Origin: SSC4 sp964443225
Lineage (GTDB): Bacteria > Chloroflexota > Anaerolineae > SSC4 > Amarolineaceae
Assembly (NCBI GenBank): GCA_964443225.1
Contig: CAYUCC010000020.1
Coordinates: 1 to 64,000, forward strand
Length of the DNA stretch: 64,000 nt
Direction of reading: 5' to 3'
The translations under genes were made by a program, and so were the position numbers. Positions 7,892 through 16,024 of the stretch are shown piece by piece (position 1 is the first letter of the stretch; each line of letters opens with the position of its first letter). Below the pieces are notes generated by a model that made no database searches, had not been told where the DNA came from, and saw nothing but the letters and a program-made list of their open reading frames with translations.

Positions 7892-8521
7892 GTGGCGCTC
7901 GATGCGTTTTGGCGGGGTATGCTGGCGGGTTACGGCATTGCGATTCCCGTGGGGGCCATTGCGATCTTGATCGTCGACGTGGCGCTGCGACGCGGATTTG
8001 GCTGGGGTTTTGCAGCCGGTGCCGGCGCGGCCACGGCGGACCTGGTGTATGCCGGTCTGGCGGCGGTAGCCGGGCAGGCGCTCAGCCTGGTGCTGGCGCC
8101 GTACGCAGCAGTTCTGCGGGTCACGAGTGCGGTCGTACTGTTGATGATGGGTGGTTATGGCCTGTGGCGCCTGCGCCAGATGCCCGAACCAAGCAGTGCG
8201 CTGCGCACGAATGGTCGCAGCCGCCTCCGTACCTATGGCCAGTTTCTGGGTCTGACGCTGTTGAATCCCCTGACGATTGCCTATTTTGCGTCACTTATCC
8301 TGGGCATGCAGGCTGGCACCCTGGACACGGCGGCGACCCGCCTGGCATTTGTGATCGGTGCCGGCCTGGCGTCACTCTCCTGGCAAACACTGCTGGCAGC
8401 CATCGGCGCGCTGGGTCACCGTCACCTGTCGCCGCGTTTTCAGCTGGCAGCCAGCCTCTCTGGTAACCTGCTGATTGTTGGCTTTGGCGTCAGTATCGTG
8501 CTGTCTCTCGTGAGCGGTTAG
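7892..8521 (+). CDS. LysE family exporter
   Basis: 209-residue inner-membrane protein with about six hydrophobic helices and the LysE/RhtB fold. The N-terminal segment is GYGIAIPVGAIAILIVDVAL, which matches the family PGP-type region, and NPLTIAYFASL corresponds to the second conserved NPK-like motif. These proteins export amino acids or other small solutes. The GTG at 7892 follows GGAGG by four bases. It is a single-gene unit: a terminator-bearing leader precedes it and a palindromic element begins on the last base of its stop codon. The ligand of that leader may reveal the substrate. Confidence 0.85.
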   Translation: MALDAFWRGMLAGYGIAIPVGAIAILIVDVALRRGFGWGFAAGAGAATADLVYAGLAAVAGQALSLVLAPYAAVLRVTSAVVLLMMGGYGLWRLRQMPEPSSALRTNGRSRLRTYGQFLGLTLLNPLTIAYFASLILGMQAGTLDTAATRLAFVIGAGLASLSWQTLLAAIGALGHRHLSPRFQLAASLSGNLLIVGFGVSIVLSLVSG

Positions 8522-8615
8522 GGCTTGAAAAAGAATGACTTCCTGCAGAATAGCCGGAATTCGCCATCGCCAAATTCGATCAAATAAGCACGGGAAGTTA
8601 TTCTTTTACATGCCC
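8521..8615 (+). repeat. palindromic element, copy 2 (long form)
   Basis: Starts on the last base of the exporter stop codon: GGGCTTGAAAAAGAATGACT, interior GGAATTCGCC, right arm GGAAGTTATTCTTTTACATG, ending CCC. At 95 bp it is longer than the other copies by an insertion in the interior. The arms pair over about 22 bases, so it may serve as terminator for the exporter gene. Confidence 0.8.
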
Positions 8616-8639
8616 CCAGGATAAGAACCGCGGCAAAGG

Positions 8640-9902
8640 CTACCCCAGAACCTCCAGGTTCAACCGATTCAGCTGGTCAACAATACGATTGCGATCGGCG
8701 CGTAGGGTTTCGGTGTCGCCATAGCGGCGCGACTCGTCCAGGTTGCGGGCCAGCTGTTCCTGAAAAGTGAGGACTTCGGCATAGCGCGGGTCGTTCTTTT
8801 CCAGACCATCGAGTAGGGCTTTGATCTGCATTTCGGGAGTTGCTGCCTGATTTGTCTGCTCAAGCCGGTCGTGCGTTTCCCAATCGGGGATGTGTTCGGC
8901 GAAGATGGCAGAAAAAATGACCCGCTGCCCGTTCCGTTCTTCAACATAACCACGCCGCTCGAGGCTGCGCAGGGCATATGCCTTCTGTGCGGACACAGTC
9001 TGCCCGGCAGCCAGGGTGCGCAGTACCAGCCGTTCGTCACCACTCAGTCGCTGCCAGGTATATTCGAACTGGTCCTCGGCCTGGTCGAAAAACTCACGGC
9101 GCGCTTCGGTCAGGCCGGCATCGGTGATCCGCACACCGTCGTGTTGATCGAACAGCGCCGCACAGGCGATCTGGACGAAATAGGGGTGAGTGCCGGCCCA
9201 GGCCAGGACTTCTGATGCGTGCGGCGCGAGGGCACGTCCGGCGGCCGCCGATGGTTCAGCGATCAGGCTGGACGCCTCGTCGGGGCGCAGTGGTCCCAGC
9301 GAAATCCGCGTGAAGATATTGAAAAACGGCGATTCTTTGATTTCACCGCTGTGCCCCAGCTCCTGCAGATCGACCTGCGAGGATGTCACGTAGGCCACAG
9401 CACGGCTGTTGGCGATGCCGCGCAAAAAAGCCAGGAATTCGGTGACGGTCGATGCGGGTATGTTGGGGTTGTTGGCGATGGCTTCGAATTCATCGAAAAA
9501 GATGATCAGGCGCCGGCTGTTGGCTTCCAATTGGTCGACGACGGTCTGAAACTGATCGTAGCCGGCGCTGTTCTCTTTGCCCGGTGGGATGGGAACGATT
9601 TTGCCCAACTCGGCGAAGATGGCCTGGAAAACCTGGTGGACCGTATAATCTTTGCGCGTCGAGAGATCGATGAAGATGGCGAGCAGGTTGTCGGGGTCTG
9701 GCACGACGTCGCGCCGGCGTTCGGGCAGGTAGGCCTGGTACAGCAGCGACGACTTGCCCATGCGTCGTTCGCCCACGACGGCCACTGACTGCGGCCGCGG
9801 GCTTCCGATACGTGCGAGTATCTTCTGCAGCTCACGCTGTCGCCCGAAGAACTCCTGCGGCGCTTTGACCATGGTGCGGTTCAGGTAGGGATTGCCCATC
9901 AT
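8640..9902 (-). CDS. ORC/STAND-like ATPase with C-terminal effector-associated-like domain
   Basis: 420 residues, cytoplasmic. It starts MMGNPYLNRTMVKAPQEFFG, followed by Walker A VGERRMGKSSLL, Walker B LIIFFDEFEA and a winged-helix-like segment before residue 350. The last ~65 residues (from PEMQIKALLDGLEK through YAEVLTFQEQLARNL to RIVDQLNRLNLEVLG) form a small charged helical domain. It resembles the effector-associated domains of Chloroflexota and cyanobacterial conflict proteins; this is a judgement by eye. The ATG at 9902 overlaps the stop of the next gene (ATGA). The neighbour has a paralogous ATPase domain, so the two probably act together. Confidence 0.75.
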   Translation of the reverse strand: MMGNPYLNRTMVKAPQEFFGRQRELQKILARIGSPRPQSVAVVGERRMGKSSLLYQAYLPERRRDVVPDPDNLLAIFIDLSTRKDYTVHQVFQAIFAELGKIVPIPPGKENSAGYDQFQTVVDQLEANSRRLIIFFDEFEAIANNPNIPASTVTEFLAFLRGIANSRAVAYVTSSQVDLQELGHSGEIKESPFFNIFTRISLGPLRPDEASSLIAEPSAAAGRALAPHASEVLAWAGTHPYFVQIACAALFDQHDGVRITDAGLTEARREFFDQAEDQFEYTWQRLSGDERLVLRTLAAGQTVSAQKAYALRSLERRGYVEERNGQRVIFSAIFAEHIPDWETHDRLEQTNQAATPEMQIKALLDGLEKNDPRYAEVLTFQEQLARNLDESRRYGDTETLRADRNRIVDQLNRLNLEVLG

Positions 9903-12712
9903 GGTGCTGGCGCTCCTTCGGCGATGGTTTGCCACAGCGAGTGTTCGTCGCGAATCCAGTGCCGCAGGAGATCGATCCGATAACGGAAGGCATCGTCGCG
10001 GCGCTCCAGCAGTTCATCGCTGCGGACCAGGGCCGCCAAAGCGGTGTGAAGCGACTCGAACGGCAGCGCGGCCTTATGCGCCGCCAACACAGCGCTGATC
10101 TGCTCACTGCTGAGCCAGGCATCCGCGGTGGACAGTGCAGTTGCCAGGGCGGCCAGGGCAAGGCGCTCACCGGCATTGGCCTCGTTCCACAAGAAAATCA
10201 TGTGGGGCAACGGGTTTTCCACCAGGTCGGAGACAGCATTAGCGACGTCGTCCGTCGTGACGAGCTGGCGTTTTTCGAACAAGAGGATGTCGATGACTGC
10301 CCGGCAGACGCCCTGGGTGAAATAGGGGTGGCCGGCGCTCAGCCGCAGAATGGCGTCGATGGCGGCATCCTCGTAGGTGATCCCTGGCTGCACCGGTTCG
10401 GTGATCAGGCGGCGGCCCTCGCTGACCGACAGAAAACTGATCCGTTTGTACTGTGCGGGCGCAAAGGTGCGGGCCCAATCCCAAAACTGGCTCTGCATCT
10501 CCTCCAGCGGACGCGAGCCCGTGAAGAGCAGCGCCAGGCGGCGGGGCTGTTCCATCACCGACTTCAGGTACGGGAAGATATCGGGGCTCATGCGCCCGCT
10601 TTCGACCATGCGCTCCAGGATTTCGTACTCGTCGAACATCAACAGCAGCCGGCGGTCCCCCGCGGTACGGTGTGCCAGGTCCAATACCTGCTCGAACGCA
10701 CGGTAGGGATTGGTTTCGCTGCTGCCCAACTTCTCCCCGGCGGCCCGCAGCGCCGGATCACCCAACGCATCGGCAATCCCCTGCGCCAGCCGTGCAAAAA
10801 AGTCGCGTGCCGTCACCTCGGCCATGACCTGCATGTCGATATACACCGGCGCATAGGCGGTCCCCAGGCGACCGTTTTTGATCTGGAGCAGCGTCGAGGT
10901 CTTGCCGGTCCGCCGGCCGCCGTACAGCACCAGCGCCAGGTTGCCGCGCGTCGACTCCAGTTCTTTGCGCACGTAGGTAAAAACATCCTCACGCCCATAA
11001 AACAGGGTTGCGTCTGCCACGGGTGGACCGACGATGTAAGGGTTGTGGGTGAGCGGTGCAGCAGACGGGGCAGGGAGGAGATCCAGTTCCGTCTTCTCCT
11101 CAGGTTGGGTCCCGATGGCGACTGCGCCAGTGGACGAAGCTTCGTCTGTCCGCGATGATGTGACGGGTACCGGGCCTACGGGTGTCGTGGCGGTCGATCT
11201 TCCACTGATTCGATACAACCAGGCCATGATCGGGTTGCGGAACACGAATGCGATGATGATCAAACCGGCGATGATCAGGGCAATCAGCCCCCCCGGATTC
11301 AGGCGCTCGGTGAGCTGTGACCATGCAGAAGGCGGCGGCAGCTCCCACACCGACACGTTATCGAACACGACCTGCGATCCGATGCCACCCGGTGCATCGG
11401 CAAAGAGGGCCAGACGCCCCTCGGCAATGGTCGCATCCTGTGCCTCACCCACCGGGTGCCCGTTGATGACCGCGGTCAGGTTGGTTCCCTGTGCAATCAG
11501 GGCCAGGCGGTTGGTATTGCCGTCACGGTTGATCCAGGGTGACGTACCGTTGAGGAGTAGATTCTCGTCAGTGGGTGTGTAGCCGCGCAGTTCGAAGCTG
11601 CCATCGTTGCTGATCCCAAAGGCATAATTGTATTCATACTCCTGGCGCCGCACCAGAAACCCGGCGCGCAGGTTGTCGATCGTGGTCACCGGCCACGCGA
11701 CTTCGGCCTCGACAGCCGCGTCACGGTAGATGGTTGGCCATTCGGCCAAAAAGCCGCCATCACGCTCGGAAAAATCGAAACGGTACTGGCTGGTGTCATA
11801 ATAGTGAACATCACAGTTTTCAAGTGCCGGATTACGCTCAGGGCAGGGCAGGCCGCTCAGGGGATTGTCGAAGGTGTCGGTGAAGACCAGTCGAGCCCCA
11901 CGTGGCAGTACATCCTCCAGGGACAGCACGGGCACTGGTGTCAGGCGGATGCCGCCGCCCAGGTCCCAAATGCGGGCGTTATCGAAAACGACGTGATTGC
12001 CACCCGTGGAATCGGTGCCGGCATACAGACCGACGTGCCCCAACTTGAATGTCTCATCGGTCACGGTATCGAGCAGACGACCGTTGACGAAGAACGACAG
12101 CTGCGGACCCTGGGCAATCACCGACAGCACATTGGTGGCAACACCGGGCTGGATAAACTCGGAGATGCTCAGTCCCGAAAGGTTCTTTTCTTCGCCAGCC
12201 ACGGTACGGCGAATGAAGTAGGTTCGATCCTGGCGGATGATGAACGCATACTGATTGGCCGTGTCTCTTCCGCGCACGATGAGCCCCGTGCCAAAGTCAC
12301 GGCCGGCATCCTCATAGGTCGCTTCGACCTCGATGGCCACATCAGCGTACTCCTGGCCGGGTGCCGTCCACGCCGCATGTGCTCCCCTGCGCGGCTGGTG
12401 AACGACAATATGATACTGACCATCGCCGTAATAACGTTCGGTATCGGTCAACCGCGAGTTGGCCACCAGGCCACTGGTTGGATCGTCGAAGGTGTCGACA
12501 AACACGGGGCTGAGGTCGCTGGGCAGGCTTTCCTGGAACGACGGACCAGGCTGGCGCGTGGCCTGGGCAGTGACTTGGGCATCCACCCCCGGGCCAGACA
12601 GGGCCATTGCCGCCAGCACGACCAGCAGGCCAGCAATCAACCCCACGCCCAACCCGCGCCGAATGTGCCGGTACCTGGGGAATGCGGCTTCAGCTTGGTG
12701 CCGAGAATCCAT
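9899..12712 (-). CDS. membrane protein: two LamG-like domains plus ORC-type ATPase
   Basis: 937 residues. A transmembrane segment (about 21-40) is followed by two paralogous LamG/concanavalin-like extracellular domains (about 67-257 and 275-457). Each starts FxDTFDxPxSGL and ends HVVFDNARIW or QVVFDNVSVW. A second membrane helix (474-490) leads to a cytoplasmic ATPase: NPYIVGPPVADATLFYGRED, Walker A YGGRRTGKTSTL (about 598-605), Walker B LLLMFDEYEIL. Sugar or surface sensing coupled to an ATPase is inferred. The ATG at 12712 has AAGGA eight bases upstream; a TTG ten codons earlier is less likely. No described system with this pair is known to me. Confidence 0.75.
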   Translation of the reverse strand: MDSRHQAEAAFPRYRHIRRGLGVGLIAGLLVVLAAMALSGPGVDAQVTAQATRQPGPSFQESLPSDLSPVFVDTFDDPTSGLVANSRLTDTERYYGDGQYHIVVHQPRRGAHAAWTAPGQEYADVAIEVEATYEDAGRDFGTGLIVRGRDTANQYAFIIRQDRTYFIRRTVAGEEKNLSGLSISEFIQPGVATNVLSVIAQGPQLSFFVNGRLLDTVTDETFKLGHVGLYAGTDSTGGNHVVFDNARIWDLGGGIRLTPVPVLSLEDVLPRGARLVFTDTFDNPLSGLPCPERNPALENCDVHYYDTSQYRFDFSERDGGFLAEWPTIYRDAAVEAEVAWPVTTIDNLRAGFLVRRQEYEYNYAFGISNDGSFELRGYTPTDENLLLNGTSPWINRDGNTNRLALIAQGTNLTAVINGHPVGEAQDATIAEGRLALFADAPGGIGSQVVFDNVSVWELPPPSAWSQLTERLNPGGLIALIIAGLIIIAFVFRNPIMAWLYRISGRSTATTPVGPVPVTSSRTDEASSTGAVAIGTQPEEKTELDLLPAPSAAPLTHNPYIVGPPVADATLFYGREDVFTYVRKELESTRGNLALVLYGGRRTGKTSTLLQIKNGRLGTAYAPVYIDMQVMAEVTARDFFARLAQGIADALGDPALRAAGEKLGSSETNPYRAFEQVLDLAHRTAGDRRLLLMFDEYEILERMVESGRMSPDIFPYLKSVMEQPRRLALLFTGSRPLEEMQSQFWDWARTFAPAQYKRISFLSVSEGRRLITEPVQPGITYEDAAIDAILRLSAGHPYFTQGVCRAVIDILLFEKRQLVTTDDVANAVSDLVENPLPHMIFLWNEANAGERLALAALATALSTADAWLSSEQISAVLAAHKAALPFESLHTALAALVRSDELLERRDDAFRYRIDLLRHWIRDEHSLWQTIAEGAPAP

Positions 12713-12782
12713 GGCGGCTATCCTTGTCAAGTAGGGATACAAAAGGCGACTGCACCCATTTTACCATACCACCTCCCAACCA

Positions 12783-12900
12783 CCAATCGGCATCCGTTCC
12801 AATCCGTTCCCCCTACTCCGTACTCCTTCCGTTCAATCCGTTCCCCCAACCCCCAACCCCTGTTCCCCAACCCCTGTTCCCCAACCCCTATCCCCCCAAT
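12783..12900. repeat. C-rich low-complexity repeats (AATCCGTTCC, CCCCAACCCCTGTT)
   Basis: Four AATCCGTT/TTCCGTT-type units are followed by CCCCTACTCC and several CCCCAACCCCTGTT units. The CCGTT unit is the complement of the AACGGATT unit at 37.98-38.19 kb. Located between divergent genes. Confidence 0.8.
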
Positions 12901-12920
12901 TACCCCCACGCGCCAGTCAA

Positions 12921-12929
12921 TGGTATAAT
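12921..12929 (+). promoter_or_regulatory. extended -10 promoter of the MNT/HEPN pair
   Basis: TGGTATAAT. Seven bases downstream of the -10 is exactly the ATG at 12936, with no Shine-Dalgarno sequence, so a leaderless message is expected. Confidence 0.6.
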
Positions 12930-12935
12930 GCCCCC

Positions 12936-13295
12936 ATGACCAACATCCCCAACGTTACACCGCGTGGTTTCAAACAGCCGGTCTCGGAGACGCTGCCAGC
13001 GGCAGTTGCGCGTATCGCCCAAGCCCTGCACCCGCAGAAGATCATCCTCTTCGGCTCGTACGCCTACGGCAGCCCGACGCCGGATAGTGATGTGGATTTG
13101 TTGGTGGTGATGGATACGACCGCATCAAGCAGCGAGCGCTACCTGGCTGTCTGCAGACTCCTGCGCCCGCGCCCGTTTCCGGTTGACATCGTCGTCAAAA
13201 CACCGGAAGAACTCCGCTACGAGGTGGAAAACAACGACTATTTCATCCACGAAGTAACCTCGCGAGGCGAAGTTGTCTATGAGCTCGGAAGCTAA
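12936..13295 (+). CDS. mntA: nucleotidyltransferase domain protein (MNT antitoxin type)
   Basis: 119 residues with the minimal nucleotidyltransferase motif GSYAYGSPTPDSDVDLLVV, a GS-x10-DxD that binds metal and nucleotide. In HEPN/MNT pairs the MNT protein neutralises the HEPN toxin, in studied cases by AMPylating it. The neighbour at 13279 is a HEPN protein overlapping by 17 bases, the standard arrangement. The start is the ATG at the predicted transcription start. The pair lies beside two conflict-type ATPases, which fits a defence or stress island. The symbol is by analogy only. Confidence 0.87.
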   Translation: MTNIPNVTPRGFKQPVSETLPAAVARIAQALHPQKIILFGSYAYGSPTPDSDVDLLVVMDTTASSSERYLAVCRLLRPRPFPVDIVVKTPEELRYEVENNDYFIHEVTSRGEVVYELGS

Positions 13296-13686
13296 CCCGC
13301 TTGACTGGGTGGCCTACGCGGAGGACGACTACAAGGTTGCGCGCCTGCTGCTGCGTCGCCGACGCCCCATTACGCATGCGTCCTGTTTTCACGCGCAGCA
13401 GTGTGCCGAGAAGTATCTCAAAGCTGTTCTCGTGGCCAAGGGCGCGCTGTTTCCCAAAACCCACGATCTGATCACGCTCGATGATCTGTGCACGCAGGCG
13501 GGTGTGTTTGTCGCAGTACCAGAGGACAAACTTTCGCTGTTATCCAGCTACGCCACCCGCGTTCGTTATCCCGGCGACGAACCGATCCTCGAAGAAGCCA
13601 AAGACGCCCTCGCGACCGCCGCCGCGGTCCGGCGTTTTGTGCGCAAACTGCTGGGTGTGCCGGCCCGTCAGGCTTCGGCCGGATAG
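13279..13686 (+). CDS. hepT: HEPN domain protein (toxin type)
   Basis: 135 residues: ASCFHAQQCAEKYLKAVL and FPKTHDLITLDDL are classic HEPN (PF05168) signatures. HEPN toxins are usually RNases with an R-x4-6-H motif. A candidate RRPITH string lies just before the ASCFHAQQ helix, but I cannot be sure it aligns with the catalytic site. The ATG at 13279 overlaps the MNT gene; an upstream TTG is less likely. The 3' end overlaps by 19 bases the 3' end of the acetyltransferase gene on the other strand, so the two transcripts converge. Confidence 0.85.
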   Translation: MSSEANPLDWVAYAEDDYKVARLLLRRRRPITHASCFHAQQCAEKYLKAVLVAKGALFPKTHDLITLDDLCTQAGVFVAVPEDKLSLLSSYATRVRYPGDEPILEEAKDALATAAAVRRFVRKLLGVPARQASAG

Positions 13687-14639
13687 ACGCGGTGGTAGGC
13701 CGCGACCGTCTTCTCCACCGTAAAACCGACCGTCTCGTACAGCTTGACTGCCCCGGTCAGGTTCTCGGCATCCACCCTCAGCCCCGCCAGGTCGTGACCC
13801 AACTCCCTGGCCTGCAGCAGACTCTGCACCAGCAGGGCACGCGCCAGGCCGCGCTGCCGCCAGGGCCGGCGTACGTAAAGGATGCCAATCCACCCCTGGT
13901 TGCGCCCATAGTGACGCACCGCCGCCGGCCCCATGTCGTTCAAGGACGCCCCGGCAACCTCGTCCCCATCCCAGGCGACATAACTGCAGTCCAGGTTCAT
14001 CCAACCGGCATCGATGCGGTAATTGAACAAGGCAAAATCCTCCGGCAAATGGCCCCAATGGTCTTCGAAGGCCTCGTTGAAGCCGGCCCACACGGCACGA
14101 TCGTCGCGCCGCGCCGCCCAGGTCGTTAGCTCGAGTCCCGCCGGCACAACCACGGGTGGGATCGGGTGGACCAGGTCGCGCACCATGTCGAAGAAGTAAC
14201 GTACGCGACGCATGCCAAACGACTCGAACAGGGCGCGCGCGTTGGCCTGGTGGGCCGCCACCCGCGCGCCCAGGACGACCGGCGTATCACCCGCGGCCTG
14301 CGAGATGGCCTGCACGCGCTGCCACTGCGCCTCCAGGAGGGCGCGCCCAACACCGCGGCGCCGGAAGGCCGGGTGCACGTGGCACTCGCTGCGGTACATC
14401 TGGTGCCCCGCTTCGCCGCGCAGCCGCCCTTCCCCCAGACCTACCACACCGTGGCCGGCGATTTCAGCCACCAGCAGATCCTGCGCCGGTGTCCAGCGCG
14501 GGTCGGCCAGCCAGGTCTGCAGATCCGCCGGGCCAAAATTGGCCCGCTCACCGTCGGCCAGGCTGGCCGCGGCCACGATCGTCAGGATGGCATCCAGATC
14601 GGTGGTGCGATAGGTGCGAACAGTGACATCGTGCGGCAT
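13668..14639 (-). CDS. tandem GNAT acetyltransferase
   Basis: 323 residues in two GNAT halves. The first half has HVHPAFRRRGVGRALLEAQW and the second GILYVRRPWRQRGLARALLV; these are the Q/RxxGxG/A acetyl-CoA pyrophosphate loops. The ATG at 14639 is chosen for GGAG six bases upstream; the ATG at 14651, which overlaps the preceding gene in ATGA, is equally possible. Last gene of a run of three acetyltransferases whose ends overlap. Substrates cannot be inferred, though tandem GNATs of this size include mycothiol-synthase-like and aminoglycoside-modifying enzymes. Confidence 0.85.
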   Translation of the reverse strand: MPHDVTVRTYRTTDLDAILTIVAAASLADGERANFGPADLQTWLADPRWTPAQDLLVAEIAGHGVVGLGEGRLRGEAGHQMYRSECHVHPAFRRRGVGRALLEAQWQRVQAISQAAGDTPVVLGARVAAHQANARALFESFGMRRVRYFFDMVRDLVHPIPPVVVPAGLELTTWAARRDDRAVWAGFNEAFEDHWGHLPEDFALFNYRIDAGWMNLDCSYVAWDGDEVAGASLNDMGPAAVRHYGRNQGWIGILYVRRPWRQRGLARALLVQSLLQARELGHDLAGLRVDAENLTGAVKLYETVGFTVEKTVAAYHRVYPAEA

Positions 14640-14650
14640 GTGAGACTCCA

Positions 14651-16024
14651 TCAGCTCAGCGCAATCATGCACGACGGCTGGGGCGGGAAGAGTGCATCGA
14701 GCACCACCGCCGCTTCGTCATCGGCCCAGCCGTCGGGATAGAACCGCCGCAGCTCGGCCAGCCCACTACGCCCGAAGATCATCTGCAGGATGACGCCCGG
14801 CGGAAAGTGAGCACTTTCCTGGTCGTACGCTGGCTGCCAGGGTTCGGCGGACACGAGCCGGCCCTGCTCGAAGACCACACGCAGACCGCTGACGTGCTCG
14901 GAGATGCTCAACGTGCCCGTGTAACCCGCCACCACCGATCGTGCCAGCCGTGCTTCGAGCACCGGTGCGATGTGACGCAGGAAGGCGGGCAGGTCGGGCA
15001 CACGAATGTACCACGCGTAAGGGTCACGCGTGCGATGGAGGAGCTCGGGCATCGCCGCATAGGCGGGGTGCGCGATACGACCGAAGTTGAAGTACAGCGA
15101 CTGCATCGGGCGCGACCGTTCCTGGGCGATTTGTTCGGCAAACCCCTTGAGCCAGCGCAGCACCGCCGGCAGCACGGCGCGCATCGACTGCCCATCGACT
15201 ACGGCAAGTTCGACGACCGGCACCAGGCCACCCCAACAGTCGCGCGACGGGCCGACGTAACCCACCGGCCGTCCATCACCATCCTCGATCACGTGGAAGG
15301 GACGCCGCTCCCACGATTCGGGCGCGTAACCGGACAACAAGGTGCGCCAGAACCAGTCCGGGCGCGGACAGGCCACCAGGGAAAGCGCACAGTCACGCGC
15401 ATAGAGCGGCGCAGCAAAAGAAATGTCATCCTCGGTCATGGGACGCAGCCGGTAGGCTTCGGTCTGGCCGTCCGCCAGCCGCGGCACACTCGTCAGGTCC
15501 ACGGTGCGCCCACCGCCCAGGTCCATGGCATATTCGTAACCGAACTGCCGGTAGTACCAGGAGATGCCGGTGATGCCCTGCACCAGGTGACCCAACGCCG
15601 CGCTGCGGGCGTGGATGACTTCCATCTGGTGGCGCACCAGCCCACGGCGGCGATACGCCTGGTCGGTGGCCACCAGCTCCGGCCGGCCCACCTCGAAGGG
15701 GATGCCGGCGTAAGTCCAGGTCTGCGGAATCAGGCACAGGGTCGAAACGGGCTGGCCGCTGCGCGTGTCTTCGACCAGCGTGAAGTTGCCCGCGCCACAC
15801 GTCGGGTGTTCGGGCGCCATCAGGTCACGCGTGGCAGCGGCAATTGCGGGCAGCGGCTGGCCATCGCCAAAGACACGCTCGTTGAGCGCAGTCACGGCCT
15901 CGATGTCTGCGGTCGTGGCAAAACGCAGGACCAGGCCATCCCCCAGGTCACGCGGGAGATCAAGAATGTGTTCGGGTACCGGCCGCGCCCCGTTGGTTGG
16001 GCGGACCACTTGTTGGTTGATCAT
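14651..16024 (-). CDS. Eis-like GNAT acetyltransferase
   Basis: 457 residues. The N-terminal GNAT domain has VGRPELVATDQAYRRRGLVR and the ISWYYRQFGYEYAM stretch of the Eis family. A second GNAT-like part follows, and the C-terminal ~110 residues (GTLSISEHVSGLRVVFEQG) resemble the sterol-carrier-like domain of Eis. Known Eis proteins acetylate aminoglycosides and polyamines; the substrate here is unknown. The ATG at 16024 overlaps the stop of the upstream gene in ATGA, and its own stop overlaps a start of the next gene. Confidence 0.82.
   Translation of the reverse strand: MINQQVVRPTNGARPVPEHILDLPRDLGDGLVLRFATTADIEAVTALNERVFGDGQPLPAIAAATRDLMAPEHPTCGAGNFTLVEDTRSGQPVSTLCLIPQTWTYAGIPFEVGRPELVATDQAYRRRGLVRHQMEVIHARSAALGHLVQGITGISWYYRQFGYEYAMDLGGGRTVDLTSVPRLADGQTEAYRLRPMTEDDISFAAPLYARDCALSLVACPRPDWFWRTLLSGYAPESWERRPFHVIEDGDGRPVGYVGPSRDCWGGLVPVVELAVVDGQSMRAVLPAVLRWLKGFAEQIAQERSRPMQSLYFNFGRIAHPAYAAMPELLHRTRDPYAWYIRVPDLPAFLRHIAPVLEARLARSVVAGYTGTLSISEHVSGLRVVFEQGRLVSAEPWQPAYDQESAHFPPGVILQMIFGRSGLAELRRFYPDGWADDEAAVVLDALFPPQPSCMIALS

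Noticed and set aside
12783..12900. Possible telomere-like or origin sequence
   Set aside because: C-rich repeats are mixed low-complexity units, with no DnaA boxes or origin genes nearby.
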